The notes under the pieces were generated by a model. That model had not been told where the DNA came from, did no database searches, and was given only the letters and a program-made list of their open reading frames with translations. 64,000 bases of DNA from Pseudoalteromonas arctica (GTDB lineage Bacteria; Pseudomonadota; Gammaproteobacteria; Enterobacterales; Alteromonadaceae), in assembly GCF_012927645.1 (NCBI RefSeq), contig NZ_JABBMT010000001.1, forward strand, positions 124,001 through 188,000, in the 5' to 3' direction. Positions 37,536 to 47,825 of this stretch are shown here, one piece after another (position 1 is the stretch's first letter; every line of letters starts with the position of its first letter). The position numbers were made by a program, and so were the translations under genes.

Positions 37536-38006
37536 ATGATGAATAAACTTATACTTGGGCTGTGTACAGCCCTGATCATCAGTAACCCAAGCTTTGCTGC
37601 ATACGAACGCAATAAAGCCGTGCCTGTACAGCAAGTGCTGTTTGGCAATGTTCAATCTGTACGTAATATTACTGAGCAAGAACTTGTTCAAGACAAAAAT
37701 AGTGGCTGGAAAACCTTTGGCGGTGCATTACTTGGTGGCGTGATTGGTAACCAATTTGGCGGCGGCAGTGGCCGCACTGCAGCAACTATTTTAGGCTCAG
37801 TCATTGGTGGCAGCGTGGTGCATAACAGGCAACAAAGCAGCCATTATAATCAATACCACTTAGTCGAGTTAATGATCAAAGTTGAAAACGGTGAGCAATT
37901 TATGGTGGTACAAGACAAAGACAATCAAATGATATTTAGAACTGGCGACAGCGTCCGCTTAGTGTATTTATCAGATAATACCGTCCGCGTTGATAAAGCC
38001 TATTAA
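37536..38006 (+). CDS. Glycine-zipper outer-membrane protein
   Basis: A 156-residue exported protein with a signal peptide (ALIISNPSFAAYE) and a glycine-zipper hairpin (about 63-92, FGGALLGGVIGNQFGGGSGRTAATILGSVIGGS) followed by a small beta domain. This is the SlyB-like/2TM-glycine-zipper type. Two ATGs are adjacent; AGGAGG is better spaced for the second (37539). It is last in the lpoB operon, before a terminator. Confidence 0.85.
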   Translation: MMNKLILGLCTALIISNPSFAAYERNKAVPVQQVLFGNVQSVRNITEQELVQDKNSGWKTFGGALLGGVIGNQFGGGSGRTAATILGSVIGGSVVHNRQQSSHYNQYHLVELMIKVENGEQFMVVQDKDNQMIFRTGDSVRLVYLSDNTVRVDKAY

Positions 38007-38020
38007 GCCATTCAATTAAG

Positions 38021-38055
38021 CTAAAAAGCGAGCCGTCTTGATGCTCGCTTTTTAG
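38021..38055. terminator. Shared terminator, lpoB operon and alaA
   Basis: Thirteen perfect pairs (CTAAAAAGCGAGC / GCTCGCTTTTTAG) between the convergent glycine-zipper gene and alaA; bidirectional. Confidence 0.85.
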
Positions 38056-38079
38056 TATTTATAACTGGATTGTGATGCG

Positions 38080-39297
38080 TTAAGTTTGTCTGTAATCGCT
38101 GAAAAAGCGTTGCATCTTACTCATCGCGGTCGTTAAATCATCTTTGTTAGGTAAAAACACCAATCTGAAATGATCTGGATCTGGCCAGTTAAATGCTCTT
38201 CCGTGAACCAGTAAGATCTTTTCTGCTTTAAGTAAATCTAAAATCATTTTCTCATCATTTTTGATATTAAAACGCTCAGTATCTACTTTGGCAAATGCGT
38301 ATAACGCCCCTTTTGGTTTGGCACACGAAATCCCCTCTATCGCATTTAAACCACGCCATGCAATATCACGTTGTTCATATAAACGTCCACCGGGATTTAT
38401 TAAATCATCAATAGACTGTACGCCACCTAATGCTTGCTGAATCGCATATTGTGCCGGTACATTGGCACATAAACGCATAGAGGCTAAAATATCTAGTCCT
38501 TTACGTAAATCATCCATCAATGCAGTACGGCCACTTAACACCATCCACCCCATGCGTAAACCTGCTGCGCGATAGGTTTTGGCTAGGCCATTAAAAGTAA
38601 TGATCGGCACATCATCACACAGCGCACCAATGGAGCTGTGCGTGATCCCATCGTATAAAATCTTCTCATAGATTTCATCACTCAACAGCAGTAATTTATG
38701 TTCACGTGCTATATCTATTAACTGCTGTAAAAGTGCGTCATCATATACTGCACCAGTCGGATTATTAGGGTTGATCAACACTAATGCTTTTGTTTTTGAG
38801 GTGATTTTACTACGAATATCTGCAATATCAGGGAACCAATCTTGCTCTTCATCACATAAATAATGGACTGGATTGCCACCCGCGAGTTTGACTGAAGCGG
38901 TCCACAATGGATAATCAGGTGCAGGGATCAACACCTCATCATCATTATTAAGCAAAGCTTGGGTCGTCATTTGAATTAATTCACTGACCCCATTACCTAT
39001 ATAAATATTATCGACGTCAAGGTTATATAAACCGCGCTGTTGGTAGTGCTGGTAAATAGCCACCCGGGCTGAATAGAGGCCTTTCGAGTCACAGTAGCCT
39101 TGGGCTGAATACAAGTTACGAATAATATCGCGGTGCATATCTTCTGGCATATCAAAGCCAAATGCCGCAGGATTACCAATATTCAATTTTAAAACTTTTT
39201 GGCCTTCATCTTCCATTTTGCGAGCCTGAATTAACACCGGCCCACGAATGTCATAACAAACGCCTTGTAATTTATGACTCTTTTTAATTTCTGACAT
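38080..39297 (-). CDS. alaA: Alanine aminotransferase AlaA
   Basis: A 405-residue PLP-dependent class I aminotransferase, the main glutamate-pyruvate transaminase AlaA (YfbQ) of E. coli. Opening residues KLQGVCYDIRGPVLIQA, the LNIGNPAAFGFD motif, NPNNPTGAVY and the PLP lysine in FNGLAKTYRAAGLRMGW are visible. Length equals E. coli AlaA. It is monocistronic, with the shared terminator. Confidence 0.96.
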   Translation of the reverse strand: MSEIKKSHKLQGVCYDIRGPVLIQARKMEDEGQKVLKLNIGNPAAFGFDMPEDMHRDIIRNLYSAQGYCDSKGLYSARVAIYQHYQQRGLYNLDVDNIYIGNGVSELIQMTTQALLNNDDEVLIPAPDYPLWTASVKLAGGNPVHYLCDEEQDWFPDIADIRSKITSKTKALVLINPNNPTGAVYDDALLQQLIDIAREHKLLLLSDEIYEKILYDGITHSSIGALCDDVPIITFNGLAKTYRAAGLRMGWMVLSGRTALMDDLRKGLDILASMRLCANVPAQYAIQQALGGVQSIDDLINPGGRLYEQRDIAWRGLNAIEGISCAKPKGALYAFAKVDTERFNIKNDEKMILDLLKAEKILLVHGRAFNWPDPDHFRLVFLPNKDDLTTAMSKMQRFFSDYRQT

Positions 39298-39396
39298 TTT
39301 TACCTCTACTAGTGGAACAACTAGATTAACCTAGTAAAGGGGCTAAATACCAGTGGATTTAATACCATAAAACTGAAATAAATTCACGTCTGAGCA

Positions 39397-39448
39397 ATAT
39401 ACCCAAACCACCTCAAGAGGTGAGTTTCAGTTGGTCGTTTAGGTATAT
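39397..39448. repeat. Palindromic intergenic element, copy B
   Basis: Outer arms ATATACC (39397-39403) and GGTATAT (39442-39448) enclose a perfect hairpin CACCTC-AA-GAGGTG (39409-39422). The left half shares 21 of 23 bases with 13237-13259, so this is a second, shorter member of the same dispersed family. It lies between alaA and the Hpt gene. Confidence 0.55.
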
Positions 39449-39450
39449 AA

Positions 39451-39795
39451 CTAACGCTTTTTTAACCAATCGGTTAACTTGGCTTTTGAGCCAGCAACTT
39501 GGCTGTCAAGTTGTTGTGCTGCCTCAAGTGCCTGGGAAACATCATTATTATTTAAACTTTGTTCAATTTCTCTGGCCACCTGAGATAGACTACTAGCACC
39601 AAACTGCGCGGCATTTGATTTTAAACTATGAGCATGGCGGCTTGCGACTTGGATATCACTATGAATTGTCGTTAATACTTCAGAGCCTAATCGTTCAAAC
39701 TCAGTACAACAAAAAGTCAGTGTATCACTAAATTGCTCACCTAATAATGATTCCATACTTTCCAATGCGCTTTCATCAATGACTATCGTGTTCAT
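39451..39795 (-). CDS. Stand-alone Hpt phosphotransfer protein
   Basis: A 114-residue protein consisting of one Hpt domain. The phosphorylatable histidine is in ASRHAHSLKSNAAQFGA (about residue 54), with the following SLSQVAREIEQ helix typical of the fold. It would pass phosphate between hybrid kinases and response regulators. No kinase or regulator is adjacent. The stop codon lies three bases from the palindromic element. Confidence 0.88.
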   Translation of the reverse strand: MNTIVIDESALESMESLLGEQFSDTLTFCCTEFERLGSEVLTTIHSDIQVASRHAHSLKSNAAQFGASSLSQVAREIEQSLNNNDVSQALEAAQQLDSQVAGSKAKLTDWLKKR

Positions 39796-39947
39796 TATTT
39801 ATCCTTTTGGTGTTTAGCAACACTAAACCAGTAACTTATACTTATTTATATACTTTATCCCCCTATAGAAAAAAAACCAACTAATAGTCTCATTAAGCGT
39901 ATAATAAGCTAGTTTTTCAACTAATTGCTATTAATAAAGATTCTTTT

Positions 39948-40553
39948 ATGTCCCGTTCTTTATGTGTTAATTGTAAATTTAGTCTACAAACGTGTCTTTG
40001 TGAAGATTTGTCGATACTGGACAATAAGCTCAAAGTTATAATTTTGCAGCATCCTAGTGAAGTAAAAATCACTAAAAACACCGCCCGTTTACTCACTCTA
40101 TGTTTGGCGCAATACGATATCATGATAGGAGAAACGCAGGCTGATTTTACACAATTAAACGCACTACCCGTTGCCACAACCGCTTTACTCTACCCTGATG
40201 ATAATGCCCTCAGGCTGGATAATGAAAGTACCGCAACACAGCAATTTAAAAGCCAGTTAAGTCATCTAATTGTACTCGATGGCACCTGGAAAAAAGCATT
40301 TAAAATCATGCAACTTACCCCTACCCTTACAACTTTTAAAAAGGTCAGCTTTACGACGATCCCACAAAATCGCTATCGCATTCGCAAAGCTCCTCGAGCA
40401 GATAGTCTCTCTACATTAGAAGCAGTCGCACATAGTTTAGCCTTGATTGAACATATAAATCCGGAACCTCTGTATCACGCACTGGAAGCGCTCAACAGCA
40501 AACAAACCCAGTTTATGCCTGAGCATGTTAGAGCACGTTATCAAGCCAAATGA
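39948..40553 (+). CDS. DTW-domain tRNA-uridine aminocarboxypropyltransferase
   Basis: A 201-residue DTW-domain (TDD superfamily) enzyme, related to TapT of E. coli, which makes acp3U in tRNA. The N-terminal cysteine cluster CVNCKFSLQTCLCED, ILQHPSEVK, the signature LDGTWKKAFK and YRIRKAP are all present. Whether it acts on tRNA position 47 like TapT cannot be told from sequence. It is convergent with the EAL gene downstream, and no clear terminator lies between. Confidence 0.9.
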   Translation: MSRSLCVNCKFSLQTCLCEDLSILDNKLKVIILQHPSEVKITKNTARLLTLCLAQYDIMIGETQADFTQLNALPVATTALLYPDDNALRLDNESTATQQFKSQLSHLIVLDGTWKKAFKIMQLTPTLTTFKKVSFTTIPQNRYRIRKAPRADSLSTLEAVAHSLALIEHINPEPLYHALEALNSKQTQFMPEHVRARYQAK

Positions 40554-40632
40554 ATGCCAGCAATCGCTTAAAGCGCGGGTTTTACCGCCAAGGGCCGGAC
40601 TATCGAATAGCTTAAAATTTGTAATAACGCGC

Positions 40633-43176
40633 TCAATAATTATTTTTCCCAATTAGGTCAACTACTTTTCCAAGATCATTAACAAATACGGTGGTATTTT
40701 CAAGATTTGCTCCAAGCCACTGCATGTAATTTTCAAACGGTAATGGTCGTGAAAAGAAATATCCCTGGCCAACTTCACAGCCATAGCTTTGTAATTTAGC
40801 CATACTTTGGCTATCTTCAACTCCTTCGGCAACTACGTATGAACCCAGTGATTTAGCAATATCACAGGTGGCACGACAAATTGTTTGGTCATTTTTAGAG
40901 TATTCAATATTCATTACAAATTGCTTATCTATTTTTATCTCATCAAAACCCATTTTGCTCAAATAGGCGAGTGACGAATACCCTGTGCCAAAGTCATCAA
41001 TTGCTATTTTAACGCCAATTAAACGGTAATCATTCAGCGCATTTTTTATATCAACACCCTCAAAGAGGGTTGCCGACTCCGTTAGTTCTAACATTATATT
41101 AGCCGGATTGAGCTCATACTCATTCAACAAAGTTATAAATAACACCGGTAAATCTTTGCGCAGCAAATCTTTAGCCGAAATATTAATTGATACTATATGC
41201 TGAGGTAATAATACCGTCATTTTCTTTTGATATTGCAGTGCTTGTGTAATAACCCATTCAGTTAAATCTGAAATTATTCCTGATGATTCAGCAATTGGGA
41301 TAAATAAATCAGGGGGAACATTACCCAACTGTGGATGCTCCCAACGTAATAAAGCTTCCGCACCGTGTACTTTACCGGTATTTAGATATATCTGCGGTTG
41401 AAAAAACAAACTAAGCTGGTCGAATTCAATGGCTTTTTTTAGAGCAGATGCAATTGCAATACGCCGTTGCGATAACGCCACATTCTCTATATCGAACATA
41501 TGCCAGCGTTCACCATAGAGTGGTTTAACCGCCAGTGCCTGCAGACCTCGTTGAACTAGTTGTAATGAGGTACTTGCATGTAGTGGGTAATTCGCCACAC
41601 CAATTTCCACTTTATCAATTAAGTGAATGCGTTTATGAGTGAGTCCCTCAGCAAAGACGCTATTGATCACACATACAAACTGCTCTACTTGGCTTAATTC
41701 TAACTTGCCAACTATCACGACCCCATAGGTGCTGTCATCTAACCTAGCAATACAACGACTACGTTGAAGATTAGCTTCAATACACAACACATTCATTGAT
41801 GCTAATTGCTGAGCTAATTTGCCCATGGTCACTTGTATCTGCTCATTTACATGCTCATAGCCAAAATTTGCCCGAGCATTAATCAATACCGCAGGCCTAA
41901 ATAACAGTAAAGAATGATCTGTTGCTACTTTCACCTGACTACCAAGACACTTTATTAATAACTGTTTATTAGGTAGTTTGGTGTCTTCATCATGAGTGAG
42001 ACTATAACTATATTGCTTAACACGTTTACGCTCATGGTTTAATAACAGCATCACAAAAGTAATTACATTTAGCACCAGTAACATATCATTAAGTTGCTGT
42101 ATCTGTGCACCTGCCACCAGCGTTGCTTGCCAGCATAAAGTTTGCAAAGTCACTGCAAACCAGATCAGTACAAACTTAAATTGCATCACCTTTTTAGTAT
42201 TACTAAGCCAATAAAAGAATAAATAACTCAGCACCACTAACATAGAACCCAAACACACAGTTACTACAGCAAACTGCACTGATTGCTTCATAAAACAGCT
42301 AAAGAGTGCTGCAACACAAAATAAACTTAGATAAACTGTTAATTTACCTTGTCGCGTATTTAAAAGATTTTGCGATTGTAAATAATAAATAAAGTAAAAG
42401 TTCACCACCCCTAAGGCTATAACTTGAAATGCAAACTGTAACTTTGTATACCATAAAGATGCAAATTCAATATTAAAGTAATTCAACACCCCTTTTGCTA
42501 TTAAAAACTCGCTTAACACACACACCAGGTAAGCAAGTAAATAAAGCGATTTTGCTTGATGAGATAAACCATATACAGTGCCAACCACGGCAAGACACAG
42601 CAGTAATAGCCCCGTAATTAAAAAGAAATTTCGCAGCTTCGTGTTTATCAAATTGGCAAATTCATCACCCGTTGCAAGGCCAATGCCCACCCTGTCATCT
42701 TCACTATGGCGAGTGTAAATTACAGCCCAACGAGCCTCGCCTTTAACTAACAGTGCGTGAGGCAGTACTTTATCAACATAACGATATGCATCATTTTTTA
42801 CTTCAACTAACGGGTTGAAACTCTCATCAAGAATATAAAAATTAAGCTGTGCTAAATGGGAATTGTCTGCATAAATCACTTCAACCTTTGATTGTGACCA
42901 TTTATTTAAATCAACAATAAACCAATAGCCTTGCTCTGCCTTGATACGAACATGTGATAAATCTGTTTTTGAATCTGTAGTTACAACTTGCTCTAGTAGG
43001 GGTTTAGTAGTTTGAAAAGGCGTATTTGCTGGCACTAACCAACCGCTGGCAGACACTTCATCAGCCATCACAGACGCTGTAGCAATAATGCTAAACAGTA
43101 TTAAAAAAATCTTTATACAATATGCTCGCGCAAATATGCTTGCCTGTTCCACTATCACTCCGTGTGCATTGAACAA
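40633..43176 (-). CDS. 7TM-DISM membrane protein with degenerate GGDEF and EAL domain
   Basis: An 847-residue protein. N-terminal signal or membrane segment (about 20-38), a periplasmic 7TMR-DISM-extracellular domain (about 45-180), seven membrane segments (about 185-380), a degenerate GGDEF domain (signature replaced by LDDSTYG, about 455-555) and a C-terminal EAL domain with GAEALLRWEHP, ISAKDL, ELTES and IDDFGTGYSSLAYL (about 580-830). It is likely a c-di-GMP phosphodiesterase responding to an external ligand; the GGDEF part can at most be regulatory. Confidence 0.88.
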   Translation of the reverse strand: MFNAHGVIVEQASIFARAYCIKIFLILFSIIATASVMADEVSASGWLVPANTPFQTTKPLLEQVVTTDSKTDLSHVRIKAEQGYWFIVDLNKWSQSKVEVIYADNSHLAQLNFYILDESFNPLVEVKNDAYRYVDKVLPHALLVKGEARWAVIYTRHSEDDRVGIGLATGDEFANLINTKLRNFFLITGLLLLCLAVVGTVYGLSHQAKSLYLLAYLVCVLSEFLIAKGVLNYFNIEFASLWYTKLQFAFQVIALGVVNFYFIYYLQSQNLLNTRQGKLTVYLSLFCVAALFSCFMKQSVQFAVVTVCLGSMLVVLSYLFFYWLSNTKKVMQFKFVLIWFAVTLQTLCWQATLVAGAQIQQLNDMLLVLNVITFVMLLLNHERKRVKQYSYSLTHDEDTKLPNKQLLIKCLGSQVKVATDHSLLLFRPAVLINARANFGYEHVNEQIQVTMGKLAQQLASMNVLCIEANLQRSRCIARLDDSTYGVVIVGKLELSQVEQFVCVINSVFAEGLTHKRIHLIDKVEIGVANYPLHASTSLQLVQRGLQALAVKPLYGERWHMFDIENVALSQRRIAIASALKKAIEFDQLSLFFQPQIYLNTGKVHGAEALLRWEHPQLGNVPPDLFIPIAESSGIISDLTEWVITQALQYQKKMTVLLPQHIVSINISAKDLLRKDLPVLFITLLNEYELNPANIMLELTESATLFEGVDIKNALNDYRLIGVKIAIDDFGTGYSSLAYLSKMGFDEIKIDKQFVMNIEYSKNDQTICRATCDIAKSLGSYVVAEGVEDSQSMAKLQSYGCEVGQGYFFSRPLPFENYMQWLGANLENTTVFVNDLGKVVDLIGKNNY

Positions 43177-43320
43177 ATAGTAAATTATAAAAAGATAATT
43201 AAAGTATGGAGGTATTAAATGAAATAGCCAGTAAATAACCTGAACTGTGGATAATATATCAATAAAATGCTTAATCAGTTTTTGTGGTAATAAAATCTAA
43301 TGATTGTATTTCCAAGTAAT

Positions 43321-43349
43321 AAAAAAGGCCTATCAAGTGATAAGCCTTT
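43321..43349 (-). terminator. Terminator after dcd
   Basis: On the minus strand AAAGGCTTATC, four-base loop, GATAGGCCTTT (eleven pairs, one G-T) followed by six T; 21 bases past the dcd stop. Confidence 0.85.
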
Positions 43350-43369
43350 ATTTTAAAAATATATTTTAA

Positions 43370-43957
43370 TTAGTTACTATCATCACTAATACGACTTGCG
43401 ACTGCGCTGGTTTGATCTTTATATTTGGCATCTTTACGCGTATTGTACGGATTTTCAGCAGGACCAGACATAGTCTCAAAGCTCATAGCACCGATTTTCA
43501 TCATTGGTCGCAATGCCAACGGCAATTTACCGGAGTTATAAAACTCTAACACGATATTACCAGACCAACCGGGATCAATCCGATGAGCCGTCACATGCAC
43601 CATTAAGCCAAGACGTGCCAAAGATGAACGGCCGTCAAGCCAGCCGACAATATCTGCCGGTAACGTAACTTTTTCATAAGTCATCGCCAGGGCTAATTCA
43701 CCGGGGTGTAAAAAGAATGCATCGCCCTCTTTTAGCACAATTTCATCGCTCATTATTGATTCCATGGCTTTATTTAGCTGATCTTTTGGACCACTTAAAT
43801 CAACATACGCTGCAGTATGATCTTGAAATACACGAAACTTATTACCTAAACGTAAATCTGCCGTTACCCCAGAAATCATTTCATCGGCCGGACTTGGCTC
43901 AATAATAATACGCTGTTGGGCAATATACTCTTTAATATGGGTATCTGATAATCTCAT
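43370..43957 (-). CDS. dcd: dCTP deaminase
   Basis: A 195-residue dCTP deaminase that makes dUTP for thymidylate synthesis. Motifs [34 protein letters not shown] and the catalytic Glu in VLEFYN are intact, and the length is close to E. coli Dcd (193). It follows mrp after a three-base gap, so the two form an operon ending in a good terminator. Confidence 0.97.
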   Translation of the reverse strand: MRLSDTHIKEYIAQQRIIIEPSPADEMISGVTADLRLGNKFRVFQDHTAAYVDLSGPKDQLNKAMESIMSDEIVLKEGDAFFLHPGELALAMTYEKVTLPADIVGWLDGRSSLARLGLMVHVTAHRIDPGWSGNIVLEFYNSGKLPLALRPMMKIGAMSFETMSGPAENPYNTRKDAKYKDQTSAVASRISDDSN

Positions 43958-43960
43958 TAG

Positions 43961-45040
43961 TTAATCATCCGTAATCACAATTTCGACTGAATTATGATGG
44001 GGTTGTTGATAGTAAAGCGTACTGGCAATTAAACGCGCAGTATCCGCATAAGTTTTACTCACCGCAGCTTGGTTATCCATGGCAATTAATTTGCCTTGCT
44101 CTGAGTATTCGCGAATATCAATCGCCAAAGGAATTTGCGACAACACCGGCACGCCATGACGTTGAGCTAATTTTATTGCGCCATCCTTGCCAAATACATG
44201 GTTTGGTTCGCCGCAGTGTGAGCATAAAAAATGACTCATATTTTCAATCAAGCCCAATACTGGCACATTCACTTTATTAAACATGGCAATACCTTTTTGC
44301 GCATCAGCAAGTGCTAAATCTTGCGGAGTCGTCACAATTACCGTGCCACTGGCAGGCACTTTCTGACTCATAGTAAGTTGGATATCCCCAGTTCCTGGTG
44401 GCATATCTACAATCAGGTAATCAAGCTCACCCCACGCAGTTTCATTTAACAGTTGCGTTAATGCGCCCGACGCCATCGGTCCGCGCCAAACTGTGGCATC
44501 ACCACTAGGCACTAAAAAGCCAATGGATTGTGCTTTGATGCCATTGGCGTCAAATGGTAGCAGTTGTTTATCATTTTTAGCTGTGGGCGTTACTCCTTCA
44601 AGGCCTAACAACATTGGAATAGATGGGCCATAAATATCCGCATCTAAAATCCCCACTTTCGCGCCTTCAGCTTGGAGTGCGCCTGCTAAATTTACCGCGG
44701 TGGTTGATTTACCCACACCACCTTTACCTGATGCAATCAACACAATATGTTTTATTGCTTTGAACTTACATACTTCAGTCAGCTCAATGCTTGCGGTAAT
44801 TGTCACTGCTTGATTAAGTTGTTGGCTTACAAACGCTGCTACCTTTGGCATTTCAGATAACGCAGCAAATGGCAGTGTTAAATAAAGCAATATTGATTTA
44901 TCACTTTTTGATTCAATGCTTTTAATGAATTTTTCATCAATGCCGACAGCAAAAGCGGCACTGCGATACCCTGCTAAGGCAGTAATAATCGGTTGTTTTT
45001 GCACCGATTTAGAGGAGAATAGTTTCGACAATCCAAACAT
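43961..45040 (-). CDS. apbC: Iron-sulfur cluster carrier Mrp/ApbC
   Basis: A 359-residue P-loop ATPase of the Mrp/NBP35 family that carries Fe-S clusters to apoproteins. An N-terminal DUF59-like region (about 20-85) precedes the deviant Walker A GKGGVGKSTTAVNLA (about 104-118), DADIYGPSIPMLLG and the C-terminal CxxC in FLCSHCGEPNHVFG. Divergence from metG is conserved in enterobacteria. Confidence 0.95.
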   Translation of the reverse strand: MFGLSKLFSSKSVQKQPIITALAGYRSAAFAVGIDEKFIKSIESKSDKSILLYLTLPFAALSEMPKVAAFVSQQLNQAVTITASIELTEVCKFKAIKHIVLIASGKGGVGKSTTAVNLAGALQAEGAKVGILDADIYGPSIPMLLGLEGVTPTAKNDKQLLPFDANGIKAQSIGFLVPSGDATVWRGPMASGALTQLLNETAWGELDYLIVDMPPGTGDIQLTMSQKVPASGTVIVTTPQDLALADAQKGIAMFNKVNVPVLGLIENMSHFLCSHCGEPNHVFGKDGAIKLAQRHGVPVLSQIPLAIDIREYSEQGKLIAMDNQAAVSKTYADTARLIASTLYYQQPHHNSVEIVITDD

Positions 45041-45216
45041 AACAATAAAATAGTGTTTCTTTGATGAAAATTGCCTCGGAATTATGTAACATTCAGGGCA
45101 TTAACACCAGTCAATTAATGAAAATCGGCCAACCACCAAGGTGTTTCCTTTAGGTTTGCTGATAATATTATGATTTTCATCCGTTCCTTAACAGGAACCG
45201 TCAATTCGGAATGATT

Positions 45217-47241
45217 ATGGCACAGCGAAAGATCCTCATTACCAGTGCATTACCTTATGCCAACGGCCCAACCCATTTAGGCCATTTATTGGAATATATT
45301 CAAACAGATATCTGGTCACGTTTTCAAAAACTACAAGGCCACGAAGCTTATTATGTTTGCGCCGACGATGCCCATGGCACACCAATAATGCTAAATGCGC
45401 AGAAGCAAGGGATCACGCCGGAAGAAATGGTAAAAAATGTCAGCATTGAACGTCAACGCGACTTTGCTGATTTTAATATCAAATTTGATAACTACCACAG
45501 CACCCACAGCCAAGAAAATAAAGAATTAAGCGAACTGATTTATAATCGCTTAAACGATGCCGGTCATATTAAAAAGCATACTATTTCACAGTTGTTCGAC
45601 CCTGAAAAAGGCATTTTCTTACCCGATCGTTTTGTAACAGGCACTTGCCCAACCTGTAAGTCTGAAGACCAAAATGGCGACAGCTGCGACGCATGTGGTG
45701 CAACATATAGCCCAACAGAGCTTATCAACCCGCGCTCTGTGATGTCAGGTGCTGAGCCAGTACTTAAAGACTCTGAGCATTACTTTTTTGACCTGCCAGC
45801 ATTTGAAGGCATGTTAAAAGAATGGCTTCACTCAGGCACTATTCAGCAAGAAATGGCCAACAAGTTAGACGAATGGTTTGCCGATGGCCTCCAGCAGTGG
45901 GATATCAGCCGCGATGCGCCCTACTTTGGCTTTGAAATCCCAGATGCACCAGGTAAATACTTTTATGTATGGCTTGATGCGCCAATTGGTTACATGGCCA
46001 GCTTTAAAAACTTATGCGACAAACAAGGCATCGACTTTGATGCATTTTGGCAAGAAGGTTCTGACGCTGAGCTTTATCACTTTATCGGTAAAGATATCAT
46101 CTATTTCCACAGCTTATTTTGGCCAGCAATGCTTGAAGGCGCAAAATTCAGAAAACCAACCAATGTATTCGCGCATGGTTTTGTAACGGTTAATGGCGCG
46201 AAGATGTCTAAATCAAAAGGCACGTTTATTAAAGCGCGTACTTATTTAGACAACCTCGACCCTGAGTTTTTACGTTATTACTACGCAGCAAAACTTAACA
46301 GTGGTATTACCGATCTTGATTTAAACCTTGAAGACTTTGCACTGCGCGTTAATTCAGACTTAGTTGGTAAAGTAGTTAATATTGCTAGCCGTTGCGCTGG
46401 TTTTATTACTAAAAAGTTTGACGGCAAGTTAAGCGACACGGTAATGGACCCTAAATTATTAGCTGAATTCCAAGCAGCTACCGATACCGTAGCGCAACAC
46501 TATGAAAACCGTGATTATAGCCGTGCAATTCGTGAAATAATGGTGCTTGCTGATAAAGCAAACCAATTCATTGATACCGCCGCACCATGGGTATTAATTA
46601 AGGACGAGACAAAACAAGAACAAGCGCATCAAGTGTGTTCGCTTGGACTTAACTTATTCCGCGTATTAATGACTTATTTAAAGCCAGTCCTACCGGGTAT
46701 GGCAGCCAATGTAGAAGATTTCTTAAATGATGATTTATCTTGGCAAGGCGCGCAAACTGCGCTTGTTAGCCACCCTATCAATAAATTTAAGCCGTTAATG
46801 CAACGCGTCGAAATGGATAAAGTGAACAAAATGGTCGAAGAATCAAAAGAAAGCTTATTAGCAGCAAAAGACAAAATCGATCCAAACAGCCCACTGGCAA
46901 AAGAGCCAATTGCTGATGAAATCGAATTTGACGATTTTGCAAAAGTCGATTTACGTGTAGCGAAAATAGCCAAAGCAGAGCACGTTGAAGGTGCTGACAA
47001 GCTACTTAAACTAACCCTCGACTTAGGCGGCGAAACACGCCAAGTGTTTGCTGGTATTAAATCAGCTTACGCGCCAGAAGATATTGAAGGCAAACTAACG
47101 GTGATGGTTGCCAACTTAAAGCCACGTAAAATGCGCTTTGGCATGTCAGAAGGTATGGTACTAGCAGCAGGCCCTGGCGGTAAAGAAATTTACATTCTCA
47201 ACCCAGATGATGGTTCAGAGCCTGGTATGCGTGTAATGTAA
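45217..47241 (+). CDS. metG: Methionyl-tRNA synthetase
   Basis: A 674-residue class I aminoacyl-tRNA synthetase. The HIGH-type motif is [12 protein letters not shown], the zinc-binding knuckle is [24 protein letters not shown] is in [10 protein letters not shown], and a C-terminal EMAP/Trbp111 tRNA-binding domain covers the last 105 residues ([13 protein letters not shown] to the end). The frame opens at 45211; the second ATG at 45217, beginning [17 protein letters not shown], is preferred. Divergent from mrp. Confidence 0.98.
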   Translation: MAQRKILITSALPYANGPTHLGHLLEYIQTDIWSRFQKLQGHEAYYVCADDAHGTPIMLNAQKQGITPEEMVKNVSIERQRDFADFNIKFDNYHSTHSQENKELSELIYNRLNDAGHIKKHTISQLFDPEKGIFLPDRFVTGTCPTCKSEDQNGDSCDACGATYSPTELINPRSVMSGAEPVLKDSEHYFFDLPAFEGMLKEWLHSGTIQQEMANKLDEWFADGLQQWDISRDAPYFGFEIPDAPGKYFYVWLDAPIGYMASFKNLCDKQGIDFDAFWQEGSDAELYHFIGKDIIYFHSLFWPAMLEGAKFRKPTNVFAHGFVTVNGAKMSKSKGTFIKARTYLDNLDPEFLRYYYAAKLNSGITDLDLNLEDFALRVNSDLVGKVVNIASRCAGFITKKFDGKLSDTVMDPKLLAEFQAATDTVAQHYENRDYSRAIREIMVLADKANQFIDTAAPWVLIKDETKQEQAHQVCSLGLNLFRVLMTYLKPVLPGMAANVEDFLNDDLSWQGAQTALVSHPINKFKPLMQRVEMDKVNKMVEESKESLLAAKDKIDPNSPLAKEPIADEIEFDDFAKVDLRVAKIAKAEHVEGADKLLKLTLDLGGETRQVFAGIKSAYAPEDIEGKLTVMVANLKPRKMRFGMSEGMVLAAGPGGKEIYILNPDDGSEPGMRVM

Positions 47242-47265
47242 TTAGCTTACACATACGAATAATAC

Positions 47266-47294
47266 AGCCGTTGCTTTAAAACAACGGCTTTTTT
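47266..47294 (+). terminator. Terminator after metG
   Basis: AGCCGTTG, eight-base loop, CAACGGCT, then six T; 24 bases past the metG stop. Confidence 0.85.
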
Positions 47295-47349
47295 AATTAC
47301 CACAACCAATAACCTTCCAATCTAGAGACAATAAAATGTGAGAAGTGGA

Positions 47350-47473
47350 AACCGGTTAATTGTTACTCTGCACTTGCTCATACCTTACGTATGACAATGA
47401 AGCACTATCACAAATAAATGAAAGCGCATAGCTCTTTGATAGTGTGAAGGTTGGAGATCTCCAATTACCGGTT
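47350..47473. repeat. Non-coding element with nested inverted repeats
   Basis: Outer arms AACCGGTTAATTG (47350-47362) and CAATTACCGGTT (47462-47473) are inverted with one extra base. Inside are CACTATCA / TGATAGTG (47403-47410 and 47438-47445) and a perfect 14-base palindrome TTGGAGATCTCCAA (47451-47464). The right arm runs into the stop codon of the downstream minus-strand gene. The structure suggests a small MITE-like insertion or a structured RNA. Confidence 0.5.
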
Positions 47474-47825
47474 AGAGTTCTGGATCCTGAAATGCTCTGT
47501 ACCATCTCCCCGTAAACACAAATTTTGGAAACGTGTAAAACTGCTCGAGCACAATACGTATGACCGCATTTTTGAAACTTGTAAACGGTTCCGCCGGATG
47601 TATTTCCTTGCTGTGTCCCATACCTTGTAGACCAAATGACAAGGCCATGATAAACAAAGAGCTAAGTGCAGAGCTCAAATCGCACCAAAGTAAGGATAGC
47701 AAAAAAGACGCAAAGCCTATAACAAATAATGGTACAAATACGATATGAATTAGCAGATTTTTTCGTGATTGATGGAACTTAGAATATCCTTCCCATTGCC
47801 ATTTGATTATTTCACTAAATCGCAT
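47472..47825 (-). CDS. Mpo1-like (DUF962-like) small membrane protein
   Basis: A 117-residue protein with two or three membrane segments. Features resembling the Mpo1/DUF962 family are the N-terminal amphipathic helix, SRKNLLIHIVFVPLFVIGFA with a membrane-embedded His, and QGMGHSKEIHPAEPF, comparable to the GHxxxExxPA motif of that family (yeast Mpo1 is an iron-dependent alpha-oxidase of 2-hydroxy fatty acids). Assignment is by motif only. The ATG at 47825 with GGAGGAAAT upstream is the true start; the longer frame to 47912 is not. Confidence 0.6.
   Translation of the reverse strand: MRFSEIIKWQWEGYSKFHQSRKNLLIHIVFVPLFVIGFASFLLSLLWCDLSSALSSLFIMALSFGLQGMGHSKEIHPAEPFTSFKNAVIRIVLEQFYTFPKFVFTGRWYRAFQDPEL

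Noticed and set aside
40554..40632. Terminator between the DTW-domain gene and the EAL gene
   Set aside because: Only a five-pair CGCTT/AAGCG stem is present, with no T-run.
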